A DNA stretch of 64,000 nt from Arthrobacter sp. NEB 688 (GTDB lineage: Bacteria; Actinomycetota; Actinomycetes; Actinomycetales; Dermatophilaceae). This document shows, one piece after another, positions 52,275 to 62,618 of this stretch. A program made the translations under genes and the position numbers. Numbering within the stretch: position 1 is the first letter of the stretch; every line of letters starts with the position of its first letter. The notes under the pieces are model-generated. The model was not told the origin of the DNA, searched no databases, and worked only from the letters and a program-made list of their open reading frames with translations. The stretch covers positions 3,968,001 to 4,032,000 of the forward strand of contig NZ_CP053707.1 of NCBI RefSeq assembly GCF_013201035.1, given 5' to 3'.

Positions 52275-53483
52275 ATGGATGCGTCCCTCCTGGCACGGCT
52301 GACGGACACCTACCGGGACCTCCACGCACACCCGGAGCTGTCCGGCCAGGAGGTCCGCACCGCGGCCCTCGCCGCGACCTGGCTGCGGGAGAACGGCTTC
52401 GACGTCACCGAGGGCGTGGGCGGCACGGGCGTCCTCGGCCTCCTGCGGCGGGGCGAGGGCCCGGCCGTGCTGCTCCGCGCGGACATGGATGCCCTCCCCG
52501 TCGCCGAGGAGACCGGGCTGGCGTGGGCGAGCGAGGTCGCCGGGGTCATGCACGCTTGCGGGCACGACGTCCACGTCACTTGCCTGCTCGGCGCGGCGTC
52601 CGAGCTCGCGGCCGACCCGGCCTGGTCCGGCACGCTCGTGCTGCTCCTGCAGCCCGCCGAGGAGACCGTCTCCGGCGCCCGGGCGATGGTGGCCGACGAC
52701 CTCGCCGGTCGGGTCCCCCGCCCCGACGTCGTGCTCGGCCAGCACGTGGCCCCGCTCCCGGCCGGCATGCTCGGGCTGCGGGCGGGCGCCGCGTTCGCCG
52801 CGAGCGACTCGCTGCGCGTGACCCTCTGGGGCCGTGGCGGGCACGGCTCGCGCCCGGAGACGACCGTCGACCCCGTCGTCATGGCCGCCGCCACCGTCCT
52901 GCGGCTGCAGGGCATCGTGGCCCGCGAGGTCGCCGGCACCCAGACCGCCGTCGTCACCGTCGGGGCGGTCCACGCCGGCAGCGCGCCCAACATCATCCCG
53001 GACCACGCCGAGCTGCTCGTCAACGTCCGCACCTACGACGAGGCCGTGCGCGAGCGCGTGCTGGGCGCCGTCTCCCGCATCGTCCACGCCGAGGCCGCGG
53101 CGTCCGGGGCCCCGCGCGAGCCCGAGGTCGACCCGACCGAGTCCGCGCCGGCGGTCGTCAACGACGCCGCCGCCACCGAGCGCGTGCGCAGCGCCCTCGC
53201 CGGGGTCGTGGGGGCGGGCCGCGTCGTCGAGCCCGGTCCCGTCACCGGCAGCGAGGACGTCGGGGTGCTGGCGCAGGCCCTCGGCGCCCCGCTCGTCTTC
53301 TGGCTGCTCGGCGGAGCCGACCCCGCGGCCTTCGCCGGGGCGAGCACCCCCGAGGAGCTCGTGCGGGTCGTCGGGACCCTGCCCTCGAACCACTCGCCGC
53401 ACTTCGCCCCGGTGCCGGACCCGACCCTGTCGGTCGGCGTGGCCGCGCTCGTCGCAGGCGCGCGCGCCTGGCTCTCCGCCTGA
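52275..53483 (+). CDS. M20-family amidohydrolase
   Basis: A 402-aa zinc-dependent hydrolase of the M20D group. The metal and catalytic motifs are ADMDALPVAEETG, MHACGHDVHVTCLLG and LLQPAEETVSGARAM, with the lid-domain GRGGHGSRPETTVDPV and a late NHSPHFAP. Such enzymes remove acyl groups from amino acids (hippurate, indole-acetyl-amino acids, N-acetyl diamino acids). Monocistronic with its own leaderless promoter. Substrate not predictable. Confidence 0.92.
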   Translation: MDASLLARLTDTYRDLHAHPELSGQEVRTAALAATWLRENGFDVTEGVGGTGVLGLLRRGEGPAVLLRADMDALPVAEETGLAWASEVAGVMHACGHDVHVTCLLGAASELAADPAWSGTLVLLLQPAEETVSGARAMVADDLAGRVPRPDVVLGQHVAPLPAGMLGLRAGAAFAASDSLRVTLWGRGGHGSRPETTVDPVVMAAATVLRLQGIVAREVAGTQTAVVTVGAVHAGSAPNIIPDHAELLVNVRTYDEAVRERVLGAVSRIVHAEAAASGAPREPEVDPTESAPAVVNDAAATERVRSALAGVVGAGRVVEPGPVTGSEDVGVLAQALGAPLVFWLLGGADPAAFAGASTPEELVRVVGTLPSNHSPHFAPVPDPTLSVGVAALVAGARAWLSA

Positions 53484-53506
53484 CCCGCCCCCTCCCCACC
53501 GCGAGG

Positions 53507-56073
<2,567 letters not shown>

Positions 56074-56097
56074 GACCCCAGTCTCACCCGAGACGCG

Positions 56098-56140
56098 TCG
56101 AGGTGGAACCCGACCGCGTCACGGTCGTGTTCCACCTCGA
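56098..56140 (-). terminator. long hairpin terminator after cystathionine beta-synthase
   Basis: TCGAGGTGGAAC (56098-56109) pairs with GTTCCACCTCGA (56129-56140), then after a C/T mismatch CGACCG pairs with CGGTCG over a 5-nt loop; 20 bp past the stop at 56161. Confidence 0.8.
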
Positions 56141-56160
56141 ACCGGCGAGGAACGGTCCCG

Positions 56161-57537
56161 TCAGTCGGCGAGGAAGGAGAGCAGGTCGGCGCGGGTGAGC
56201 ACCCCGACCGGCTTGCCGTCCTCGACGACGAGCACGGCGTCGGATGCCTCGAGCTCGTGCCGCGCGGTGGCGACCGGCTCGCCGGCCCCGACGAGCGGAA
56301 GGCCCGCGCTCATGTGCTTCTCGACCGGGTCGGCGAGATGCGCCGAGCCGGTGAACAGGGCCTCGAGCAGGGCGCGCTCGGAGACCGCGCCCGCGACCTC
56401 GCCGGACACGACCGGCGGCTCGGCCTTGACGACGGGCATCTGCGAGACGCCGTACTCGCGCAGGATCTCGATGGCGTCGCGCAGCGTCTCGTTCGGGTGC
56501 GTGTGCACGAGCGCCGGCAGGTCACCGGCCTTGGCGTGCAGCACGTCGCCGACGGTGCGCTGGTTCTCGGCCTTCATGAAGCCGTAGGACGCCATCCAGT
56601 CGTCGTTGAAGATCTTCGAGAGGTAGCCGCGACCGGAGTCCGGCAGGAGGACGACGACGACCGCGTCGTCTGGCAGCTCGCGGGCGACGCGCAGTGCGGC
56701 GACGACGGCCATCCCGCAGGAGCCGCCGACGAGCAGGCCCTCCTCGCGGGCCAGGCGGCGGGTCATCTCGAAGGAGTCGGCGTCCGAGACGGCCTCGACC
56801 CGGTCGACCTGGGCGGGGTCGTAGGCGCTCGGCCAGAAGTCCTCGCCGACGCCCTCGACGAGGTAGGGGCGGCCCGTGCCGCCGCTGTAGACCGAGCCCT
56901 CGGGGTCGGCCGCGACGACCTGGATGCGGCCGCTCGCGCGCTCGGCCGAGACCTCGCGCAGGTAGCGACCGGCGCCGCTGATCGTGCCGCCGGTGCCGGC
57001 GCCCGTGACGAAGTGGGTGAGCTCGCCGTCGGTGTCGCGCCAGATCTCCGGGCCGGTGCTCTCGTAGTGCGAGAGCGGGCCGTTGGGGTTGGAGTACTGG
57101 TCCGGCTTCCAGGCCTTCGGCGTCTCGCGGACGAGCCGGTCCGAGACGGAGTAGTAGGAGTCGGGGTGCTCGGGCGCGACGGCCGTCGGGCAGACGACGA
57201 CCTCGGCCCCGTACGCGCGCAGCACGTTGCGCTTGTCCTCGGAGACCTTGTCCGGGCAGACGAAGATGCAGGTGTAGCCCTTGCGCTGGGCGACCAGCGC
57301 GAGCCCGACACCGGTGTTGCCCGAGGTCGGCTCGACGATGACGCCGCCCGGCTGGAGCTCGCCCGAGGCCTCGGCGGCCTCGACCATCTTCAGCGCGATG
57401 CGGTCCTTCACCGACCCGCCCGGGTTGAGGTACTCGACCTTGGCCAGGACGGTCGCCCCGATGCCCTCGGTGACGGAGTTGAGCTTGACGAGGGGGGTGT
57501 CCCCGACGAGGTCTGCGATGTGCTCGGCGTACTTCAC
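56161..57537 (-). CDS. cbs: cystathionine beta-synthase
   Basis: A 458-aa PLP enzyme joining serine and homocysteine. The PLP lysine is in NPGGSVKDRIALKMVE; VEPTSGNTGVGLALVA and the GGTISGAGRYLRE loop are family motifs. Two CBS domains fill the C-terminus (VGDVLHAKAGDLPALVHTHP and LPLVGAGEPVATARHELEASDAVLVVEDGKPVGVLTRADLL), likely sensing adenosyl ligands. There is no N-terminal heme domain. With metB it gives the cell both directions of trans-sulfuration chemistry. Confidence 0.94.
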   Translation of the reverse strand: MKYAEHIADLVGDTPLVKLNSVTEGIGATVLAKVEYLNPGGSVKDRIALKMVEAAEASGELQPGGVIVEPTSGNTGVGLALVAQRKGYTCIFVCPDKVSEDKRNVLRAYGAEVVVCPTAVAPEHPDSYYSVSDRLVRETPKAWKPDQYSNPNGPLSHYESTGPEIWRDTDGELTHFVTGAGTGGTISGAGRYLREVSAERASGRIQVVAADPEGSVYSGGTGRPYLVEGVGEDFWPSAYDPAQVDRVEAVSDADSFEMTRRLAREEGLLVGGSCGMAVVAALRVARELPDDAVVVVLLPDSGRGYLSKIFNDDWMASYGFMKAENQRTVGDVLHAKAGDLPALVHTHPNETLRDAIEILREYGVSQMPVVKAEPPVVSGEVAGAVSERALLEALFTGSAHLADPVEKHMSAGLPLVGAGEPVATARHELEASDAVLVVEDGKPVGVLTRADLLSFLAD

Positions 57538-57749
57538 CGCGCCATCCTGTCACGCCCGGCGCCGCCGGCCGTCTCCTCCGGCCGGCACCTCCCCCGGGCC
57601 GCGCCCCGGTGCAACGGCGGGTCCTCCCCCTCGGCCGTCCGGCCGGTCCTAGGACCCGTCCGTCCACGCTGTGCCCCCGGCGCGCACCATCCGTCCCGTG
57701 GGGCCGGCCGCCGGGGCTACGGTGGACGTCCACCACGGCAGGAGGATCG

Positions 57750-58799
57750 ATGGGCCGCGCACGCAGGGCTCGCAGGATCGCCGCCACCGCCGCGTACGGC
57801 GGGGGCGGCCTCGCCGTGGCCGGAGCCGCCCTCGGGACCCTCGGCTGGGGCGTCATCAAGACCGAGGCGGCCATCGCGCGCCGCCTCATCGGCCGCCCCT
57901 TCGACACCTCCCCGGACGACGACGGGGTGTACGGCGCCGGGCACGGGACGCCGTGGGAGGTCGTCGTCCTCGGTGACTCCTCCGCCGCCGGGATGGGCGC
58001 CGACGAGCCCCACGAGACCGTCGGCGCGATCGTCGCCAACGGCGTGGCGGCCCTCACCGGCCGCCCGGTGCGCCTGACCAACCGCGCCGTCGTCGGCGCG
58101 GAGTCCGCCGACCTCGAGCGCCAGCTGGCCAACGCCCTCGAGGACGTGATGCGCCCCGACGTCGTCCTCGTCATGGTCGGCGCCAACGACGTGACCCACC
58201 GGATCGAGCGCGCCGCCGCCGTGCGCCACCTCGAGCAGACCGTGCGCCGCATCCGCGCCCTCGGCTGCGAGGTCGTCGTCGGCACCTGCCCCGACCTCGG
58301 CACGATCGAGCCGATCCAGCAGCCGCTGCGCACCCTCATGAAGCGCTGGTCGCGCGACCTCGCCGCCGCCCAGACCGTCGCCGTCGTCGAGGCCGGCGGC
58401 CGCACCGTCTCGCTCGGCGACCTCCTCGGGCCGGAGTTCCGGGCCCGCCCGCGCGAGATGTTCAGCGCCGACCAGTTCCACCCGTCCGCCGCCGGCTACG
58501 CCCGCGCCGCGGCCCACCTGCTGCCGAGCGTCTGTGCTGCCCTGCGCGTCTGGGGCGAGGACACCGGCGACCGCGCCCCCGAGCCGCGCCGCGGCGAGGG
58601 CGTCGGGCCCGTGGCGGTCGCCGCCGGGCAGGCCGTCCGCGAGGCCGGCACCGAGGTCGCCCCGACCGAGATCGCCGGCCAGGACCGCGGCCCGCGAGGC
58701 CGGTGGGCCGTGCGGCTGCGCCGGCGCCCGGACGCGGCCGGCCCGGCCGAGGCCCCCGTCCCGACGGTCGTCGACGAGGGCACGCCGACCTCCGGCTGA
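57750..58799 (+). CDS. SGNH/GDSL hydrolase
   Basis: A 349-aa hydrolase. After a basic N-terminus and a hydrophobic segment (GGGGLAVAGAALGTLGWGVI, about 19-38) that may anchor it, the SGNH blocks appear: VVVLGDSSAAGMGADEP (Ser), LVMVGANDVTH (Asn), and FSADQFHPSAAGYARAA (Asp-x2-His). It is probably an esterase or lipase acting at the envelope. Start ATG 57750 has a clear GGAGGA 4 nt upstream; longer in-frame sequence is not protein-like. Confidence 0.92.
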   Translation: MGRARRARRIAATAAYGGGGLAVAGAALGTLGWGVIKTEAAIARRLIGRPFDTSPDDDGVYGAGHGTPWEVVVLGDSSAAGMGADEPHETVGAIVANGVAALTGRPVRLTNRAVVGAESADLERQLANALEDVMRPDVVLVMVGANDVTHRIERAAAVRHLEQTVRRIRALGCEVVVGTCPDLGTIEPIQQPLRTLMKRWSRDLAAAQTVAVVEAGGRTVSLGDLLGPEFRARPREMFSADQFHPSAAGYARAAAHLLPSVCAALRVWGEDTGDRAPEPRRGEGVGPVAVAAGQAVREAGTEVAPTEIAGQDRGPRGRWAVRLRRRPDAAGPAEAPVPTVVDEGTPTSG

Positions 58800-58823
58800 C
58801 CGGCAGCGCCGGTCCGGCGGCGG

Positions 58824-59216
58824 TCAGGCGTCGTCGACGACGGCGTCGAGCTCGACCTCGACGAGCCAGCGCTCGTCGATCAGTCCCGCGACGCGCACCA
58901 TCGTGCTCGCCGGTCGGATGTCGCCGAAGATCTCGCCGTGCACGGCCGACACGGCGTCGACGACGTCGAGGTCGGTCACGTAGTGGCGGGTGCGGACGAC
59001 GTCCTCGGGACGCCCGCCGAGCTCGGCGAGCGCGCCGAGCGCGATCTCCCAGCAGCGGCGGGCCTGCTGGCCGGGGTCCTTGCTGACCTGGCCGTTCTCA
59101 CCGATCGGTGCCGTGCCGGAGACGGCGACGTGGGAGCCGACGCGCACGGCCCGGGCGAACCCGACCGTCGCTTCGTACGGCGACCCTGAGGATGCCCGGC
59201 TGCGCGAGGTGCCCAT
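58824..59216 (-). CDS. RidA-family protein
   Basis: A 130-aa single-domain protein of the YjgF/RidA fold. HVAVSGTAPIGENGQVSKDPGQQARRCWEIA, then DVVRTRHYVTDLDVVDAVS and PASTMVRVAGLIDERWLVEVELDAV carry the family pattern. In place of the deaminase Arg of RidA (usually PxRSxV/TV) it has PASTMVRV, where the Arg is shifted, so imine deaminase activity is not assured. Divergent from the thiolase. Start ATG 59216. Confidence 0.85.
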   Translation of the reverse strand: MGTSRSRASSGSPYEATVGFARAVRVGSHVAVSGTAPIGENGQVSKDPGQQARRCWEIALGALAELGGRPEDVVRTRHYVTDLDVVDAVSAVHGEIFGDIRPASTMVRVAGLIDERWLVEVELDAVVDDA

Positions 59217-59321
59217 GGAGCCATCATGTCCCTCCGCGCCCGCTCGCACGACCCCTCCGGAGGGCCGCCGACGAGACCCACCCCACGCGGCCTCCCGGTT
59301 CCCTCCGCCCGGGTCGGCGCC

Positions 59322-59327
59322 TAGGCT
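59322..59327 (+). promoter_or_regulatory. -10 box TAGGCT of the thiolase gene
   Basis: TAGGCT about 80 nt before GTG 59408, immediately followed by the palindromic operator at 59338-59359, so a repressor would sit on the transcription start. Confidence 0.45.
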
Positions 59328-59337
59328 GGTGCGACCC

Positions 59338-59359
59338 GTGGTGAGCGCTCGCTCACCAC
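59338..59359. promoter_or_regulatory. TetR-type palindromic operator upstream of the thiolase
   Basis: GTGGTGAGC (59338-59346) and GCTCACCAC (59351-59359) form a perfect 9-bp inverted repeat with a GCTC centre. Such GAGCGCTCGCTC-like sites are bound by TetR-family repressors of fatty-acid degradation genes in actinobacteria. It is 48 nt upstream of the start codon. Binding is inferred. Confidence 0.65.
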
Positions 59360-59407
59360 CTCGGGTGGGCCCGCGGCCCACCTGCCGACCACCGCCAGGA
59401 GGACCCC

Positions 59408-60631
59408 GTGACCGAGGCCGTCATCGTCGCCACCGCCCGCACCCCGATCGGCCGCGCGTTCAAGGGGTCCCTGCGCGAGGTCCGCCCGGACGACCTGTCG
59501 GCGCAGGTGGTCCGCGGCCTGCTCGAGCAGCTCCCCGGCCTGGACCCGGCGACCCTCGACGACCTCTACTGGGGCTGCGCCGACCCCAGCGGCAAGGCCG
59601 GCAACAACATGGCCCGCGTCATCGGCGTCCTCGCCGGTCTCGACGGCCTGCCCGGCGCCACCGTCAACCGCTTCTGCGCCAGCTCGACCCAGACGATGCG
59701 GATGGCCTTCCACGCCGTCAAGGCGGGCGAGGGCGACGCGTTCGTCGTCGGCGGCGTCGAGTCGGTCTCGACGAACGCGGCCTTCCGCGGCGCCGGCGAG
59801 TCCGACCCCGACGCGCTCAACCCCGCCTTCGCCGAGGCGATGGAGCGCTCGGCCGCGATGGCCGCCGCCAACACGACGTGGTCCGACCCGCGCGAGCAGG
59901 GCGGCCTGCCGGACGTCTACCTCGCGATGGGCCAGACCGCCGAGAACGTCGCGACGCTGCGCGGCGTCTCCCGCGAGCGGCAGGACGAGTGGGGCGTCAC
60001 GAGCCAGAACCGGGCCGAGAAGGCCATCGCCGACGGCTTCTTCGCCCGCGAGATCCTCCCCGTCACCCTCGCCGACGGCTCCGTCGTCTCCAGCGACGAC
60101 GGCCCCCGCGCCGGGGTGACGCTCGAGGGCGTCCAGGGCCTGCAGCCGGTCTTCCGCGAGGGCGGCACGGTGACCGCCGGCAACTGCTGCCCGCTCAACG
60201 ACGGCGCGTCCGGTGTCGTCGTCATGAGCGACACCCGCGCGCGGGAGCTCGGCCTGACCCCGCTCGCGCGCATCGTCTCCACCGGTGTCTCGGCCCTCTC
60301 CCCCGAGATCATGGGCCTGGGCCCGGTCGAGGCCTCCCGCCAGGCGCTCGCCCGCGCCGGGATGACCATCGACGACATGGACCTCTACGAGATCAACGAG
60401 GCCTTCGCCGCGCAGGTGCTCCCGAGCGCCGACGACCTCGGGATGGACTTCGACAAGCTCAACGTCCACGGCGGCGCCATCGCGCTCGGCCACCCGTTCG
60501 GCTCGACCGGGACCCGCATCATGACGACGCTGCTCAACGGCCTGCGGGCGCGTGACGGCCAGTTCGGCCTCGAGACGATGTGCGTCGGCGGCGGCCAGGG
60601 CATGGCGATCGTCGTCGAGCGCCTCTCCTGA
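59408..60631 (+). CDS. acetyl-CoA C-acyltransferase (thiolase)
   Basis: A 407-aa thiolase, last step of beta-oxidation. The nucleophilic Cys is in TVNRFCASSTQTMRMAF, the NEAF motif in YEINEAFAAQ, the catalytic His in GGAIALGHPFGSTG and the second Cys in ETMCVGGGQGMAIVV. The GTG start at 59408 follows AGGAGG (59398-59403). A palindromic site in front suggests TetR-family control by acyl-CoA. No other beta-oxidation gene is adjacent, though the FadH-like reductase is 4 kb to the left. Confidence 0.94.
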   Translation: MTEAVIVATARTPIGRAFKGSLREVRPDDLSAQVVRGLLEQLPGLDPATLDDLYWGCADPSGKAGNNMARVIGVLAGLDGLPGATVNRFCASSTQTMRMAFHAVKAGEGDAFVVGGVESVSTNAAFRGAGESDPDALNPAFAEAMERSAAMAAANTTWSDPREQGGLPDVYLAMGQTAENVATLRGVSRERQDEWGVTSQNRAEKAIADGFFAREILPVTLADGSVVSSDDGPRAGVTLEGVQGLQPVFREGGTVTAGNCCPLNDGASGVVVMSDTRARELGLTPLARIVSTGVSALSPEIMGLGPVEASRQALARAGMTIDDMDLYEINEAFAAQVLPSADDLGMDFDKLNVHGGAIALGHPFGSTGTRIMTTLLNGLRARDGQFGLETMCVGGGQGMAIVVERLS

Positions 60632-60643
60632 CCCACCCGGGCC

Positions 60644-60946
60644 TCAGGGCAGGTCGCGGCGCAGGGCGGACAGCTCGGCGGTGACGTCCGCCGCCCCCGC
60701 AGCAGCGGCGTCCCACGCGACGACGGCCAGCTGGTCGAGCAGGACGGCCGGGCCGAGGTCCGGCAGCTCCGCGCCCGGCGCGGTCGCCGCCGCCAGCCGC
60801 TCGACGACGGCCCGCACCTGCGGGGCGTGCGCCTGCGCCGTGGTGAGCGGCAGCTCGGACCAGCGGCGCCGGATGCGCTCGAGCTCGGTGCGAGCCGCGC
60901 CCGCGAGGACGTCCTGGGACGACGACGCCGGGGTGGCGTGGGCCAC
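60644..60946 (-). CDS. small helical protein, hypothetical
   Basis: A frame of 100 aa downstream of the BI-1 gene, with a protein-like helical pattern (LERIRRRWSELPLTTAQAHAPQVRAVVERLAAA, then AVLLDQLAVVAWDAAAAG). No family recognised. The first available start, GTG 60946, lies inside the BI-1 terminator hairpin, so either read-through or an unusual start would be needed. Moderately likely to be real because the hydrophobic-charged periodicity is regular. Confidence 0.45.
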   Translation of the reverse strand: MAHATPASSSQDVLAGAARTELERIRRRWSELPLTTAQAHAPQVRAVVERLAAATAPGAELPDLGPAVLLDQLAVVAWDAAAAGAADVTAELSALRRDLP

Positions 60947-60961
60947 CCCGGCGTCGTCGTC
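60918..60961 (-). terminator. 20-bp perfect hairpin after the BI-1 gene
   Basis: GACGACGACGCCGGGGTGGC (60918-60937) pairs perfectly with 60942-60961 over a 4-nt loop, 12 nt past the BI-1 stop codon. Confidence 0.85.
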
Positions 60962-60972
60962 GCTGCTCCCGG

Positions 60973-61797
60973 TCAGTTGCGGAACCGGCCGAGGAGGCGG
61001 AGGAACTCGATGTACAGCCACACGAGGGTGACGATGAGGCCGTGCGCGAGGAGCCACGAGTACTTCTGCGGGGCACCGGTGCGGATGGCGTAGTCGATCG
61101 AGTCGAAGTCCAGCGCCAGCGTGAACGCCGCCAGGCCGACCGCGAAGAGCGAGATGCCGATGCCGAGGGCGCCGGAGCCGCCGATGCCGAACTGGGTGTT
61201 CGTCGCGACCGCGTAGACGAAGTTCACGAGGGCGAAGATCGCGTAGCCGATGAGCGCCATCGTCATGATGCGGCGGAACTTCGCGGTGACCTTGATCAGG
61301 CCGGTCTTGTAGGCGATGAGCATGCCGGCGAAGGTCGCGACCGTCGCGAGGACCGCCTGGACGACGATGCCCGGGTAGCGCTGGTCGAAGAACTGGCTGA
61401 CCGCGCCGACGAAGAGGCCCTCGAAGAGCGCGTACCCGATGATGAGCGGGACGCTGAGCGTCTTCTTGAAGGCGATGACGAGGCCGAGCACGAGCGTGGC
61501 GACCATCGCGCCGATCCACACGAGCGCGCCGACGGACGGGTTCGCGGCGGCGATCAGCCAGCCGGCGGTGCCGGTCACGAGAACGAGGGCGAACAGGCCC
61601 AGCGTCTTCATCATGACGTCGTCCATCGTCACGGCGCGGTCGGTGCCCGGGCGCAGCGCCGACGGCGCGTTGTACATGTCCTGCAGCTGCTGGGGGCTCA
61701 TCGGGTCGGCCTGCTGCGGGGCGGGGGCGGACCCGAAGCCGGCGTACCCCTTGCGGGCATCCTGCTCGAGCCGGTTGAAGGCCGGGTTGTTGGCCAT
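60973..61797 (-). CDS. Bax inhibitor-1 / YccA family membrane protein
   Basis: A 274-aa protein with a cytosolic Gln/Pro-rich N-terminus of about 60 residues (FGSAPAPQQADPMSPQQ) and about seven helices. FEGLFVGAVSQFF and the late DFDSIDYAIRTGAPQKYSWLLAHGL carry the paired aspartates of the BI-1 pH-gated calcium-leak fold. The GGAGGA ribosome site is 3-8 nt before ATG 61797 and a -10 TAGGCT is about 50 nt upstream. Function in bacteria is not well known. Confidence 0.92.
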   Translation of the reverse strand: MANNPAFNRLEQDARKGYAGFGSAPAPQQADPMSPQQLQDMYNAPSALRPGTDRAVTMDDVMMKTLGLFALVLVTGTAGWLIAAANPSVGALVWIGAMVATLVLGLVIAFKKTLSVPLIIGYALFEGLFVGAVSQFFDQRYPGIVVQAVLATVATFAGMLIAYKTGLIKVTAKFRRIMTMALIGYAIFALVNFVYAVATNTQFGIGGSGALGIGISLFAVGLAAFTLALDFDSIDYAIRTGAPQKYSWLLAHGLIVTLVWLYIEFLRLLGRFRN

Positions 61798-61904
61798 CGT
61801 TCCTCCGTGCTGGTCAAGGCGGTGGGGGTCACCGTCGTTCGTACCAGCCTAGACGTCCGAGCCTCTTGCTGAGTTCCCGCTGAGACCGCGTGCCGCCCCT
61901 GCCG

Positions 61905-61954
61905 CGAACGTGTGCGAAGAACGTCGGGATGCCGCCCCTCTTCACACACGTTCG
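61905..61954. terminator. hairpin with arms shared with the 46.9-kb palindrome
   Basis: CGAACGTGTGCGAAGA (61905-61920) pairs with TCTTCACACACGTTCG (61939-61954), one G-T pair, over an 18-nt loop. It lies between the tRNA 3' end and the BI-1 promoter. The ACGTGTG(T/C)GAA arms match those at 46916-46959. Confidence 0.65.
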
Positions 61955-62013
61955 GGGAAAGGCAGAAGCGCCCCCGACGGGACCCGTCGCCCTCACTGCG
62001 TTCGGGCGCCTCC

Positions 62014-62054
62014 CGATTCCCCTCGGGGGCGCTGCGCGCCCCCGACGGGAATCG
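62014..62054. repeat. inverted copy of the tRNA 3' end
   Basis: The 19 bases at 62014-62032 are the inverted complement of 62036-62054 (the tRNA T-arm and acceptor) with a single mismatch, around a TGC loop. It may be the tRNA terminator or a scar of integration at the tRNA 3' end. Confidence 0.6.
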
Positions 62055-62111
62055 AACCCGCACCTGGAGCGCTTTTAAGGCGCCTGCCTCTGCCGGTTGG
62101 GCTACGGGGGC
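62037..62111 (-). tRNA. tRNA with UAA anticodon (Leu by codon), class I shape
   Basis: A 75-nt cloverleaf on the minus strand. Acceptor GCCCCCG pairs with CGGGGGC; the anticodon loop CTTAAAA is closed by GCGC/GCGC and gives anticodon UAA, reading UUA (Leu). The T-arm is GCGGG-TTCGATT-CCCGT. Two features are unusual: the variable loop is short (about 5 nt), whereas bacterial tRNA-Leu has a long arm, and the discriminator is G rather than A. The D-stem has a C-A mismatch. No CCA is encoded. It may be a rarely used or non-standard tRNA. Confidence 0.8.
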
Positions 62112-62153
62112 GCGCACACCGTAGCGCGACCCCGCGGCCGCGCCGGGGGCACC

Positions 62154-62588
62154 TCAGCCGTCGCGCCCGAGCCCCGGCCCCGCGAGGACCGCCACGACCG
62201 CGACCACCGCCGGCAGCGCCACGGTGCTCAGCCCGAGCGTCGTGAACGCCTCGCTCACGCCGGCGACGAGCCAGACGACCGCCGGCGCCAGCAGCACCGC
62301 GGCCGCGAGGAGCATGAGCACGCCGACGGCGCTGCCCCGCAGGGCCGCCGCGGGGTCACCACGCCGCAGGCCCGCGGCGAGGATGACGCAGCCGACCACC
62401 CCCACGAGCCCGACGACGGCCCCGGCGAGCACGACGACCGCCGACGACGCGGGCACGAGGACGGCGACCGCGACGAGCGCGAGGGTCAGCACGGCGGACG
62501 TCGCGGCCATGAGCCGCGCCAGCAGCAGGCTCGGGCGCAGCCGCCGCCCTCCGTCCCTCCCCGCGTCGTCCTGCTCCGCATCGCCCAT
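62154..62588 (-). CDS. four-helix membrane protein, hypothetical
   Basis: A 144-aa protein (MGDAEQDDAGRDGGRRLRP start) with four hydrophobic helices (about residues 24-45, 47-70, 82-105, 118-138) rich in Ala, Val and Leu and short loops. No family recognised. It is 30 bp downstream of the Ppx/GppA gene and probably in its operon. ATG 62588 is chosen; an ATG at 62606 is in frame. Confidence 0.65.
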   Translation of the reverse strand: MGDAEQDDAGRDGGRRLRPSLLLARLMAATSAVLTLALVAVAVLVPASSAVVVLAGAVVGLVGVVGCVILAAGLRRGDPAAALRGSAVGVLMLLAAAVLLAPAVVWLVAGVSEAFTTLGLSTVALPAVVAVVAVLAGPGLGRDG

Positions 62589-62618
62589 GGGTCGGGAGCC
62601 TGCCACAGGCAGCGCCGG

